Positions 11,616 through 22,737 of a DNA stretch of 64,000 nt are shown here, in pieces. The notes under the pieces are model-generated. The model ran no database searches and had not been told where the DNA came from. It saw nothing but the letters and a program-made list of their open reading frames with translations. The position numbers and the translations under genes were made by a program. Source of the stretch: Furcasterigmium furcatum (lineage: Eukaryota; Ascomycota; Sordariomycetes; Glomerellales; Plectosphaerellaceae); NCBI GenBank assembly GCA_001599815.1, contig BCIA01000003.1, forward strand, positions 3,596,001 to 3,660,000, in the 5' to 3' direction. Numbering within the stretch: position 1 is the first letter of the stretch; every line of letters begins with the position of its first letter.

Positions 11616-13583
11616 TCCTAAAATTTATCAGAGCTTATGATCCCTCTGTCGCCCGAGGGCAAGCAAGTCAACGAGCAAGAGTTGGACGAGCCACTCACCG
11701 ACCTAGAGATTCGCTTATCGAATGTAGCCTTCTCTTTTGATGCAGCAGTGATGAGCCTATTCAGTCAATAAATCGCGTGGAGAAAGGATGGAGATGGGTG
11801 CCAGGGGCTCTTTGGGGGCATTATCGACCATTCAGAATCGGGGTGGTCCTCGGCCAGGAGTGACCCGACGGTTGAGAACCTCTTATGAACTTGGAGTCCA
11901 CTATATCCAGCAGACTGTCCCATTGCCAGGGCACCGGAATCAAACGGGCCTACGGCGTCGAAGAAACGTGGGATCGCCGGGGACAGGCAGCGCGAGCTCG
12001 CTCTGGCACATGTGGTGGCAACCTTGGCGTCCTTTCGCATGGGGGCGGCACTGTCAAGGAAGAGCTGCTCAGCGGTTATACAGGCGTGCGATAGGCGGTG
12101 CCTTGATCGAAGTACCGGGAAGTACCGGTGGCGGCGTGCAGTGAGTAGTGACTGTTCCATACGACGCCCTTACTCGTGCCTCGGATTTACGGTCCAGAAA
12201 CACAGTGCCAAGGCACTTGTTCTCCTGTTCGTGGGACAGAGTCGCGGCCAGTTAGATTAGTTGAAGAATACGACTGATCAGATGGATGCCTATGGCTAGT
12301 ATAAGAACAGCAGTCTTGGGCCATGAGTTGAGTGTTCGATGATGTGGTGAATCAGCAAGATGCGTCTCTTGGGAGTTTGTGCAACACGGCATGGCAGAGA
12401 CCAGTGAAGGTCTGATCGAGAGACGGCCGCATCTACCCGTCAGAGTTTGGGCACTGTACCGCAACACTAGTGAACGGGGGTGCTGGATGTGCCGCACAAG
12501 GTCGGATGAGATGATCGTCCTGGGGCTTGACGTGAAACTGGAAGACGGGCCCTGGGATCTTCTCCGTGGCGCGAGGACAGGTTCCAGACCAGCTTGGAAC
12601 CGTTGATCATGAGGTTGCAGATCAGCCGATGCTGCAAGGCCGCTGCGTTGAGTCTCTGGATGCCGTCGCTGAGCCCAAGTTGCCCAACTGGCGTAGGTAC
12701 CCCTAAGCGGTGTCCCTAACACGGACCGTGCTGGCCGTTGGCGCTTCTGAGTAAGGCACAGCCAGCGGAGACCCCTGGTGCCCTTGAATTTGGCCGCGTT
12801 GGCCGACCAGCAGAAAACAGTCGTATGTTGTGAAGCTTGCCTGGCAGCTCAGCCAGTCTGCATTGGGCAGCTCGGTGAGGGTGCCCGGGCCAGGGGGGCC
12901 ACGCGATCGGTCAAGAAGCGGCACGTCGGGCGGCAGACGGCTGGTGGGAGTGCCTGAAGGATGGAAGCGAGCGAACGAGAAAAGTCACATCTCATGTCAG
13001 ATCCTGGCTGGAATGCCCTGTAGGCTGTCCTTGTCCTGTTTCCATTTCCGACGTCATCCAAGGTGGTGAACCCTTGCCAGGGGTGCTGTCATTTCCACAG
13101 AGGAACAGGGCATCCCGGCTGCCGCTGGCATCGCCGTTTCTGACGACCAAAACCAGCAAATCAGATGGTGCAGTTTCTGTCGTGAACACGTAAGAGTTGG
13201 CCAATGTGTGGATGGTCCAAGGTTTTGACGTCGGAGTGTTTTTCTGGCGAGCATCAATAATCCCCAGGCTGACTGAGTAAGCAGGCTGTCGCACATGAAA
13301 TAAGGTAGAGTGTATGTATGTCGGCAGGCGCAACCCGCGTCGACCGATAGTGGGGCCCGACTCCGGCGGCCCCACTAAGCAGCCTACCTCGTGTGTCGCG
13401 ACGCGTCCCGCCGCCATCAACTCGACCCCCTCGAATTCAAGGATTCATTCATCTTTGGTGGGGTCCACGGCATATCGATCACTTCATCCTCTCAGGTGAC
13501 GGGGGCTCTCTCGTATACCCTCGATACGAAGGGGTGGTCCGGCGTCATTCACAGCAGACCAGCCCTCATGCAACCCTAACACG
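11616..13583. other. Intergenic, divergent NagZ-like / CENP-I region
   Basis: This is 2 kb between divergent genes. At about 11,660-11,760 (minus) there is an exon-like piece reading LITAASKEKATFDKR, followed by a GTGAGT donor and a TTTTAG acceptor just before the NagZ-like ATG. It does not join in frame and may be a relic of the lost N-terminal half. The rest has only short open frames in all phases and no recognisable gene. Confidence 0.4.
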
Positions 13584-16091
13584 ATGGCGGGCCGTGAGGA
13601 CGAGGACACGGAGCTCGATGACTTGATCCAAGATGTCATTGAAGGTACCTACAAATCCCACTCATGCTGTCAAGCACAGACACTCATCTCGTTCGCTCGC
13701 AGCGTCCAAACTTCCTGCCAAGAAACGAGGCACCAGCATCAAGCCTACCGTGGACAGGCTTGCAGCGACTCTGTATGACCAAGGCGTGGAACCGGAGCGA
13801 CTGAACAAGCTTCTGGGCCTCATCTGTGCTCCAAGTCATCTCGACCAAGCCAGCCTCAACACACTCCTCAACAGCCTGTATCCAGCTACCGGCGTGTCAT
13901 CAGATGCAGTCCTCAAGATCATCGGCTGCTTGGGCCAAGGCGAGCTCAAGCCGTCCTACTCCATTCAAGCGGGCTTGTTGAGATGGCTTGTGATGGTGTA
14001 TCATGTCATTGATGAGCCTGCAATCCTTTCTCAGGTCTACGCAGTGCTCTTCAACTTGCTGGAGACAGCTGCTACTAGGTCTGCTCCCCCGCCGAAGCTT
14101 CCCGGTAGCACACGCCGCTCACACTAGATAGGCCCCAACTATGCCATGTTCTGGCTCTGATCACGCGCCGGAAACATGTCCGCCCTTTCAGAATCCAACT
14201 CCTGTAGGCTGGGGCGCCCTAGAAGTGCCTTGCTTGATATGCCAGACTGACCTTGCGCAGCCTGCACCTCACCCGTGCCAATGACCCGCCACTCGTCGGG
14301 CTACTGCGCATTTTCAAGGACTACTACCCAGAAATCATTGTAGCTGAAGCCGTCCGGGGGAAGGCCTCCGCCTTCAAGGTATGTCACACAATGCGTTTGA
14401 GGAGCAAAGACTAATTCCTTCAGCACCCCGACCTCGCTTGGCGAGAGCAGCTGAATGATATCCAACGAGCACATGCTCAAAAGTCGGCTGACAATGACAA
14501 TCGGCCTCGAAATGGTTTCAGTGTCAACAGAGAAGCGTTTGCTAGAGGCCGTGGCACGCGGCCTTCGGGGCTTCCGGGCGTGCATACATCTCATGCCAAC
14601 GAGGTAGGTTCTCAGCAAAGCTTAATCAACAACTGCTAATACTCACAGACCGATATTACCTTGGAAGAGGTCCACAATGCGGAGCGATTTGTTCAGAATC
14701 TCGAGAAGATCCAGCTTCCCAATCAGCTCGGTGCGGTCCTGGCGGACCCTGTCCTCCAGAAACTCCTTTCGTTGCGGAAAGACGACACCACGTCACGGCG
14801 GGTAACAAATTGGATGGGGTCGGCGCTGTTAGACGTGCTCGAGGGAAACGCCGACACGAAAGGTTTTGTGGACATAATGGAGGTACTTGGTGAATACGTT
14901 GCTAGAGTCAAGGTGAGTCCAATGTCAGGGTTGAGTGAGGAGAACTTGTTGACGGCTGACCCTGGTAGGATGTGCCGCCCATCATTTTGAACTTCCTCGT
15001 GAAGCTCTTCCAAACGTGGAATGGGTCGGATGCCCGCACTGCTATTCTCAATATCCTCTCCCGGGCACGCTTGACGGATTTTGACGGTGAGCAGAGTGCT
15101 TTTATTATGCACCCTGCTGCAGATTGCTGACTTTCCACTAGAATTGCGGCAGCTCCTTTTCCGGCCACTGGAGAAGTGTCTGCCGGCGTCTGCGGAGGCA
15201 CAAACCGCACTGCTTGGGATGTATCGGAGCCTTCTTCGTCACTGGACTGCTCTGTTGAAGTCTTTGGATTCAGTCTCCGACCTTCCAGTAGAGTCTATCC
15301 GAAAACTTCAACGGCATGCGAATACCCTCGCGCTCACCATCATCCAAGCGTACCCGAGACTCGACAGCCATGCTTCGGTTCTTGAGTTCTACGAGCAAGC
15401 TGCTTCAACCACCTCAGATCCCACCCTCGAGCCATCTCTCCGTATTGCTCATCCCCCGGCCCATCTGGTCTACCTCATATTCTTCTCTCCGTCTCTCGGC
15501 AACATATCTCGTCTGACGGGTGTTCTTGCAAAGTACAAGACGGCTTTCGATACAGCAATGTCCCGGAGTCGACAAACCTACAGCGCCACCGATCTGCGCC
15601 CTTTCAACGGCTTCCTCATGGATATTTGCAACTGCATCTGGAGAGGCCGGGCATTCAATGCCAGCGACACCAATGCGCTGGCCTGCATGGCATCGCGAGC
15701 GACTATCGCCCGATTTCACCGGTACATCCAAGACCTGGGCCAAGACCTGGCCATCAACGCCGTTTTCGGCCTTTCCTACTCCCCGGTCCTCAGCCTGCGT
15801 TCCATCACGTACATCCGTGCCATGGAGGATGAGGCAGATGCAGACGCCCTGGCGAGAGGTAGACGGGGCCTATCGACGAGACACGCGGGGCCATTGACGC
15901 AGAGCAGCCTACAGAGACTGGGAGCAGCCCGGGGATTACAGCTCACGTGGCCCGAGTATAGAGTACAGGTGCTGCATGGGCTGGAAGAAGAGGGCTTTGG
16001 GGGTGTCGGCGCGTTGATGAAGAATGTCATGAAAGTGCTGCAGAACACACCAGTTTCCAGTCAGGCGAGCAGGGCGGCAGCGTCCCAGTGA
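13584..16091 (+). CDS. mis6: Inner kinetochore protein CENP-I / Mis6
   Basis: Mis6/CENP-I (Ctf3 in budding yeast) is part of the constitutive centromere-associated network that links CENP-A chromatin to the outer kinetochore. Eight exons were assembled: 13584-13644, 13703-14078, 14132-14203, 14261-14378, 14424-14603, 14649-14912, 14969-15086 and 15142-16091. The total is 2,139 nt, or 712 aa. The Mis6 core is GLLRWLVMVYHVIDEPAILSQ, then RPQLCHVLALITRRKHVRPF, then LVGLLRIFKDYYPEIIVAEA. The remainder is helical, as in HEAT-like CENP-I proteins. Intron 2 (14079-14131) has a weak GTCTGC donor but is required by frame and by the conserved R-P-Q-L-C-H junction. The first exon encodes an acidic N terminus (EDEDTELDDLIQDVIE). 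Confidence 0.9.
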
Positions 16092-16636
16092 AACTACCCA
16101 GTTTCCCACGGTGTCCGCGCAGGAATTAGTCCAGGCCCGCGGCGGAAATCAGATGATCGAATGATACCCTTTCCAAGAGGAATTCTATTCTCTTTTGCTG
16201 TGTAGCTCAATGCTGTGTTGGGTGTAGTCTAGTTGAATCGACCAACACCTCCCAAACCAAAATCCGTGGTGTTGAGAGTACAGGATAAAACACGTGAACC
16301 GAGACGCGATAGCGTCTCTTCCCGATGCCAGAAAAACAAACGTAAAGGGGGTATGCCGTTGTTGAATAAGTTTGTTGCAACCGAAACGCCGCGAATGGAG
16401 CGAGTTGAATATGCCCCCAATCGCGCCTCTCGTACCCAGAAAAGTTGAACCGTTACCTCCATCCATATGCTCCGCTCATCATGTGTTGAAGATCGCTGTT
16501 GAATGCCCGCCGCCCGTGCCATGAAACGCCCGTGTGCCGACCCCTGGATGTTGAAGAGCCCAGGAATCTATCGGTCTGACCGACGAGAAGGAAACAAAAC
16601 CAAGAAAATCATTAAGCCGAGCCACTCGGCCGAGAA
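16092..16636. terminator. 3' intergenic region between convergent CENP-I and CAF16
   Basis: This is 545 bp between convergent stop codons. There is no conserved frame. It presumably contains both polyadenylation regions, but no single signal stands out. Confidence 0.35.
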
Positions 16637-17479
16637 TTACTTGCGATGGTGCGACTCGTCGCCGTAGCCGCCGTAGCCGCCGGCATCGTACGTCTTGCCC
16701 TCGGGCACGATCTTCGCCTGGGTCCTGGGACCACGGTCCTTGAGGTCCTGCTTCAGCCAGCCCAGGACGAGCTGGCCCAGGGTGCTGTTTCCGCTGGTGG
16801 AATCAGCATCCTCGAGGAACTTCTGCGCGGGTCCCCACTCCCTGACGGTACCCAGGTGCATGTGCACGAGGTGCGTCGGCCATCCCGCGAGGTTGTCGAG
16901 GATGTGGGTCGCGTACACGATGGTGCAGGCGCGAGACTCGGTCTCGCTCCTCAGCCAGCCGAGGAAGTTGGCGCGGGACAGGACGTCGAGGTCAACGGTG
17001 ATCTCGTCCAGGAGGAGGACGGTCCAGGGGCGGATGAGGCCCATGGCGAGCTGGACACGGCGGCGCTCGCCGTCGCTCACGGCGTGCATGCGCCAGGTCG
17101 TGTCGATGTCCAGAACGCCGACGAGCTCGTCGCGGCGTTCAGGGTAGGCGTCACCGCCGACGGAGCGCAGGAGCTCATGGACGGGAATGTCGTTGCGGAC
17201 GATGGGGTTGAGCACCCATTCGAGGCCGAGGTAGGTCACGCCCTCGAGGCCCTGCTTGAAAGGGTCGACGCCGCCGACGAAGATGGTGTTGGAGGGGGCA
17301 AGACGCTTGCCGGCGAGAAGACGCAGAAGGGTCGTCTTGCCCGCGCCATTGGCACCAATGAGCAGCGTGCGCGACTGAACCGGGAGGTCGAGGGTGATGT
17401 CGCGGATACCGGTCGAGTAGTCCGGAAAGGTGTATGACAGACCCTGTGTCTGGATGGTCGGGGGTCTTTGAAGAGCCAT
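16637..17479 (-). CDS. CAF16: CAF16-type soluble ABC ATPase
   Basis: This 280 aa protein is a single ABC nucleotide-binding domain with no membrane segments. In yeast, Caf16 is a non-transporter ABC protein associated with the CCR4-NOT complex. Visible motifs in order are Walker A GANGAGKTT (residues 42-50), a signature-like VSDGERRR in place of LSGGQ, Walker B VLLLDEITVDLD, and the H-loop region IVYATHILDN. The C terminus is Gly/Tyr-rich. The gene has no intron. The start has no competitor within the conserved N terminus (QTQGLSYTFPD). It is divergent from the polymerase delta subunit gene and convergent with CENP-I. The family assignment is strong; the role in transcription is inferred from yeast. 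Confidence 0.9.
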   Translation of the reverse strand: MALQRPPTIQTQGLSYTFPDYSTGIRDITLDLPVQSRTLLIGANGAGKTTLLRLLAGKRLAPSNTIFVGGVDPFKQGLEGVTYLGLEWVLNPIVRNDIPVHELLRSVGGDAYPERRDELVGVLDIDTTWRMHAVSDGERRRVQLAMGLIRPWTVLLLDEITVDLDVLSRANFLGWLRSETESRACTIVYATHILDNLAGWPTHLVHMHLGTVREWGPAQKFLEDADSTSGNSTLGQLVLGWLKQDLKDRGPRTQAKIVPEGKTYDAGGYGGYGDESHHRK

Positions 17480-17985
17480 GATGGATAGAATGACAGGCTG
17501 TTCTCACAGAATATCCGTACGTTGAGAAAAATTAAGACAGAACGAAGAAAAAGGTTGAGAGAGAAGATGAGAATCGTTGCACTCGTGACAGGTGAATAAA
17601 AATCAGTGTGAAGGAGTAAAGATTTATAATGGAGGGGCAATTGGAGTCGAGCACCTGCCAAAAAGGTGCTGGCCCGCAAAGGATCCTCAGGGGTCGCGGT
17701 GGTCTAACCGTTCAAGCCGTCGGCCGGCACCCCGCGGTGGCTGATGTCACCCCGCCTGAGCCACAGTGCTCCTCAGTCCAGGTGCTTTACGCCAAAAGTC
17801 GCGACCTGAACGCGTCTTGCATCTTCCACCTCCCAACCTCCATTCGCAAAACTGAAGCTCGATCATTTCGTCGACAAATTCGTCCAACTTCTCACCACAG
17901 TTCCAGGAGCACAAATCGCCCCTTGTTAATTGAAAAACGTTATCATAGCCGCCGAGAAGAGCATTGTGTCTACGCTGCACCCGCC
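17480..17985. promoter_or_regulatory. Divergent promoter region CAF16 / POL31
   Basis: This 506 bp separates two divergent housekeeping genes and must hold both promoters. An A-rich segment on the CAF16 side (17510-17640) and a C-rich segment near 17,690-17,760 are visible. No specific factor site is claimed. Confidence 0.4.
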
Positions 17986-19646
17986 ATGGTGACCCTCGAC
18001 GAGGTCGCTGGCCTGCTCCAGAAGCCCTCGTATGTTCTGGCCAACTCATCCAAGCCACACAAGACTGACAGCGATTCAGGGATGTACAAGAATCGCACGC
18101 TGAAAGGGTTCCATCGACCTACAAGCCCCTGGACACCTTCTCCCTTGGCAAGGATAGGTCCTACAAGCAGCAGTTCGCCGATATCTACTTCCTCCGATTG
18201 ACCAAGATCAAGCCTGCCGTCGAAACCATCGCCTCGGAAACATGGGATGGTACCGTCATCGGTGGTGAAGCTGCGAAGAGGGTGGATCGAGTGCTTGACG
18301 TCCGCCAGGGAGAGCTGTGCTGGGTTACCGGCACCGTCTACATGGAGATGCCGCTGAAACCGAATATTTTGGAGGATGTCTCGAAGGATGTACGTGTGCG
18401 CATGCTGCGGTCTCTGGTATATGGCTGACTTCATTGATAGCGCTGGATTTCCGCCCCCATCTCCACCCAGAAGTACTACTCCGAGGACGGAAACGACCAG
18501 ATCATGCTGGAGGACGATTCGGGTCGCATCGAGCTCGTGGGTGATCTGTTACAGTCGGTGCACCTGGTGACTGGCTGCATCGTCGCGATCATGGGCACGG
18601 AGAACGCCAATGGCCAGCTGGAAGTCATCGACATCAAATTCCCAGATCTTGCCCCGCAGCCGGAGCGCTGGAACCTCACAAAACCCTCGGCGAACGGCAA
18701 ACAGCCGGTCAAAGATGAGGATGAGGAGATGGGCGACGACTCTAAGCCTCGATCGTCGGGAAACAAGATTGCTGTTGTCTCTGGCCTCGCCTTTTCTGGC
18801 AGAGATCCTTCGTATGCCGTCGAACTGAACCTTCTCCTGGAGTATCTTCTGGGCGAGGCCTTGGACCCGTCTGCCCAGCAAGAGATCGCCAAGATCTCCC
18901 GGCTCATCATCGCTGGCAACTCCATCTCGACCGCCGAAGCAGCCAAGCACGAGGAAGACGGAGAGAAAAGCTCCATCACCACGAAGAAGTATGGCTACGA
19001 CTCCGCCTCCTACAACCCGCTCCCCAGCCAGTTATTCGACGAGTTCCTGTCTGAGATCCTGCCCTCGATGCCTGTCACCCTTCTTCCTGGCGCGGAAGAC
19101 CCGGCCAACTCGAGCTACCCGCAACAGGCGATTCACGCGGCCATGTTCCCCAAGTCAAGACCCTGGAGCGCGGAGCCCAACTCGAAGGAGCCAGGCTGGT
19201 TCGACAGCACGACAAACCCCTGGGAGGCCGAGGTCGACGGCTGGCGCGTGCTCGGCACAGGTGGCCAAAACGTTGACGACGTCTTCAAGTACGTTAATAG
19301 CGAAGACCGGCTGGGCATGATGGAGGCCATGTGTCGATGGAGGCTCAGCGCGCCGACCGCCCCTGACACCCTCTGTAAGTTACCCTTTTCCGACAAGTCC
19401 CTGACCCTTATTGACCCTTTGCCAGGGTCATATCCCTTCCAGGACGACGAGCCGTTCGTGATGAAGCAGACGCCTCATCTGTATTTTGTCGGTTGCCAGC
19501 CGGAGTTCTCAACAAAAGTCATCTACGGGCCCGAGGGACAGAGTGTCCGGCTAGTCACTGTGCCTTCCTTCGCCTCGACAAAGGAGCTGGTCCTGATCGA
19601 CACCGACACGTTGGAGGTCTCGACGGTCAAGATATCAAAAACATGA
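17986..19646 (+). CDS. POL31: DNA polymerase delta small (B) subunit, Pol31/Cdc1/POLD2
   Basis: This is the accessory subunit that bridges the catalytic subunit of polymerase delta and its third subunit in lagging-strand synthesis; the family also serves polymerase zeta. Exons are 17986-18029, 18080-18389, 18441-19374 and 19426-19646, giving 1,509 nt and 502 aa. The N-terminal OB-fold region contains YKQQFADIYFLRL and GELCWVTGTVYMEM. The inactivated phosphoesterase domain follows (VVSGLAFSG, LIIAGNSIS, LLPGAEDPAN). The C terminus has YPFQDDEPFVMKQTPHLYFVG. The last intron (19375-19425, 51 bp) contains no stop and is a multiple of three, so a naive frame reads through it. Removing it restores the conserved D-T-L-W-S-Y-P-F-Q junction. 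Confidence 0.93.
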
Positions 19647-19844
19647 AATCGCACGTTGAGCGAGCAGAAACCTGAGCGAGGCTTGAAGATTCAAGGGAGA
19701 AAATGCGCTGATATGAATTATGAGGGCGGTATGAACACCTCGGGGCGGCGCCATATCTCCCAAGCATGCATAGCCAATTTTCAGCGGTAACTTCTCAACC
19801 ACGTTCACCCCCCAAAGATCCCAAGCCCGTGAAAGAGTGTTCCT

Positions 19845-21485
19845 TCACTGCGTCATCATCCAGAAAACGTCTTCCGGGGCCAGGTCGGCGGTCTCATCCT
19901 CGTCGAATTCATACCAATACACCACCTCATGCAGCATGTACGCCTGTTGAATGGCGTCAGGGAGAGTGAGCATGGCCTTCTGCGTCTTGATAGCGGCCTC
20001 TTTGCGCTTCTTCATCGCCACCTCGTCATCGGCCCACATGTCGTGCTCGCCCCTGGCCGCGCGGCGGATGCTGGCCGCAGGGCGGAGGTCGAGGAGGATC
20101 TCAGCCTCCTTGCGGCCCGTCTTCTCGTTGACGAGCTCCGTGTGAATCAGAAACTTGATGAACTGACAGGGCAGGCCGCGGAGCGCCTTGATGACGTCCG
20201 TGTTCGGCTCGAAGAAGTCGATGAAGCTGATATTGTCGGGAGAAAGCTGGTCTCGGACAGGTTCGATCTCGATGGACAGAGTGTGCAAACGCGAGCGCAG
20301 GGGGAATAGGTTGCAGAATGTGCCAATTGCCTGTGCCATGGCGGCGCGGTAGTGGGCGGTGTCTCGTCCAGGCTCTGCCACGATGCGGATGCGGCGGCAG
20401 TGGTGTCCGAATTTGGTGATGTTGATCTGCACATCGGGGTTGAAGGCTTCGTGAGGCGGGATGACAAGGATTTGGTCACCGGCGGGGGCCTTCCTAGATG
20501 GTCTCCGGGCGCGGTTGGAGGTGATGGTGCGTCTGCGCGCGGCGACTGGAGCCTCGCGATACTCGTCATCGGATTCTTCTTCGTCGTCGTCGCTCTCGTC
20601 CTCTGCGATGTATGTGTCCTGTGGGTCGTCGCCTCCGGCATCGTCGAGTCGGTTCCGGACACCCCGCGAGTCTGTCGGCGGGGGCGCGTCGCGCAACCTG
20701 TACTCGAACTCGTTGCTGCCATACAGGATGCGGATGCATTCGTCTGCAATCTGGGAGTTGGTGCGCATGATCGCCGTGTGTATCTCTCGCCTGTTCTGCT
20801 GGCGGCTGCCTCGTCCCTTCAGTGTTTCGGTCCAGCCCTTGCAGACCCGGAAGCGGACGGTGGGATCGGGGGCGAGAAGAGACGTGTATATGATCTCACG
20901 GATCTCAAGGGGGAGCTTGTCGAGGAAGGGACACGGCTCGCGAGGGATGGCCACGGGGATGGCAGTGGCTGCGGACTCTCCATCTGGGCCTTTGGAAGGG
21001 CCGCTTCTGCGCGCCCTCTTAGGAGCTGGACGATTGACAACCGTCGGCGTGACGGGTTCAGTGGAAGGTGCGGGCGAGGCGTCTTCGTCGTCTTCGTCGT
21101 CTTCGTCGTCGGAGGGCTCGGCGGCCTTCCTCTTGGCGGCTCTCCTCGCGGCCTGGTCGGCCTTCTTCGCGGCCTGGGCGGCCTTTTTGGCTTCGGCAGC
21201 ACGGGCTCTCTCAAGACGCTTCTCTTTGGCGGCGGCGGCCTTCTTACGCTCGGCCTTCTTCTTCTCGCGTCGAGCCTTTCTGGCCTTTTTGCGCTGCTGC
21301 TTTTCCGCCTGCTCCTGCTGCTGTTGCTTCAACTCGTTAAAGGCAGAGTAGTATGTGTTGACCATGACGCGGATACCGGGGATGCCAGAGGGCGTTGGTC
21401 CTGGGTTTTGGGGCATGCTGGGAAGCTCGAGCTCGACGCCCCTTTCGTCGTCTCGCGGCATTCGCTTGGTAGAACGAGCCGGCAT
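19845..21485 (-). CDS. 2EXR/F-box-like fungal protein with Lys/Glu-rich coiled coil
   Basis: The product is 546 aa from the ATG at 21485; the same frame stays open to an ATG at 21599, which would add 38 residues. Residues about 60-130 are a highly charged Lys/Arg/Ala/Glu coiled coil. This is followed by an Asp/Glu run encoded by a GTC-TTC triplet repeat near 21,085-21,110. A nuclear-localisation-like KRARRSG comes next. The 2EXR-type domain then begins with PCPFLDKLPLEIREIIYTSL, and IHTAIMRTNSQIADECIRILY follows, typical of large fungal families of unknown function. A second acidic insert (about residues 290-310) splits the domain. It is convergent with POL31. No enzymatic residues are visible. 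The function is unknown; protein-protein interaction or an F-box-like role is a guess. Confidence 0.8.
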   Translation of the reverse strand: MPARSTKRMPRDDERGVELELPSMPQNPGPTPSGIPGIRVMVNTYYSAFNELKQQQQEQAEKQQRKKARKARREKKKAERKKAAAAKEKRLERARAAEAKKAAQAAKKADQAARRAAKRKAAEPSDDEDDEDDEDASPAPSTEPVTPTVVNRPAPKRARRSGPSKGPDGESAATAIPVAIPREPCPFLDKLPLEIREIIYTSLLAPDPTVRFRVCKGWTETLKGRGSRQQNRREIHTAIMRTNSQIADECIRILYGSNEFEYRLRDAPPPTDSRGVRNRLDDAGGDDPQDTYIAEDESDDDEEESDDEYREAPVAARRRTITSNRARRPSRKAPAGDQILVIPPHEAFNPDVQINITKFGHHCRRIRIVAEPGRDTAHYRAAMAQAIGTFCNLFPLRSRLHTLSIEIEPVRDQLSPDNISFIDFFEPNTDVIKALRGLPCQFIKFLIHTELVNEKTGRKEAEILLDLRPAASIRRAARGEHDMWADDEVAMKKRKEAAIKTQKAMLTLPDAIQQAYMLHEVVYWYEFDEDETADLAPEDVFWMMTQ

Positions 21486-22737
21486 GGTGGGGAGAGAGTC
21501 TGGCTGCTGATTCTTGAGGTGTTTGAGGTTCAAGTCAATGATGGCCTTGCCTGTGTGCAGGTGGCCTGAGTCTGAGCCCAGAAGTTTCGGGGCTCTCATG
21601 CGGAAGGGAAGAGCAGAAGGGAAGAGGGGACGTGGACGTGGACGTGGACGTGGACGTGGACAACCAAGCCAATTTCAGGTACGAGTGATGAGGAGAGATG
21701 GGAAACTCCAAGCTAGGTTCGAAGTTGGCTGGGCAGGTTCTTGAGGCCTTTGATACGTTACGGGCTGGCTTGGACAGTAGGAAGGAAGAGTGCCTAGGAA
21801 GTCATTCAGGTCTTTCTTCAGAGTAATGCGGTTGCCAGAAGCAGAAGGTGGTTACCAAGAAAGATACTGCCAAAAGGCCGAGAGGCATATTTGACCTTGG
21901 CTGGCAAGAACTAGATTAGGTGAACATCATAACTGCCAGCACCTGATTAACTTGTATCACCTCACCACATGCACGGAGTAGTCTCAAAGAGCATCAACTT
22001 GACTGAGCTGCAGTTCCAGCCCCGGGAATTCGAGTTGGTTGCTCAAGTTTTCAGCAAATTTTCGAGATGTCTTCTCCTTCAGATTAGGGAAATACATCCG
22101 GCAGATCAAATCAAATTGCGTCAAGTCTCATGGATCTCAACTCGAGTTGTGAGTGTCTGGCAAATGTGCTAGCTGGACGTCTTTGTGTCGGTCAAGAAGG
22201 CAGCTTGCTCGATACTGACATATCTCTTCGACAATGCAATACTCAGTACAACATCCATTCCCACAGGCCACTTTATATTCCTCTTGAAACCCGTTGCCAG
22301 CCGAGGCCGTTATCATGAATGGTGGGACTTTGGTATGATGGAAAGCTTGGCGATCTAAGAACTTTCGTAGTGTTTCCGCCCTCCAACATCCTGAATTCCG
22401 CACCCCATACCCACAGACACTGGGCCAGACCACAGGCAACACCATTACAGACCCCGCAAGAACAACTTCATGGAGGAGAGGACGGGCCAGACCACACGGC
22501 CGAGAGAACTGGCCCGAAGACATAAAAGGCTGGACTCAAATACCTTGAATCCTTCAACCACGCATCCCCCTTTTCTTTCACCCTTATCCCACCTCACTAG
22601 CGCCCTCAGCATCCAATCCTTTTTGACATTTGCACCCCCCACCTGCGCCCTTCGGCCCTTATAACTCTATCTTCAGGTCTCAACCAAAGAACACCTCACT
22701 CACCTAAAGACAATTGAACACCTCACCAAAAGACAGA
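21486..22737. promoter_or_regulatory. Divergent region, 2EXR gene / serine dehydratase
   Basis: This is 1.25 kb between divergent genes. It includes a GGACGT hexamer array (21628-21661) in the 2EXR leader and a pyrimidine-rich leader (about 22,555-22,735) directly before the dehydratase start. The middle is moderately AT-rich and carries no conserved frame. Confidence 0.4.
21628..21661. repeat. GGACGT hexanucleotide tandem repeat
   Basis: There are 5.7 perfect copies of GGACGT, 34 bp long. It lies upstream of the preferred 2EXR start and just beyond the alternative upstream ATG at 21599, so it is probably in the 5' leader. Confidence 0.95.

Noticed and set aside
12252..12722. 156-codon minus-strand frame
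   Set aside because: No recognisable domain, splice context or neighbour logic; treated as intergenic.
20352..21569. 405-codon plus-strand frame
   Set aside because: Antisense to the 2EXR gene; Gly/Leu/Val-rich translation is a by-product of the repetitive charged coding strand.
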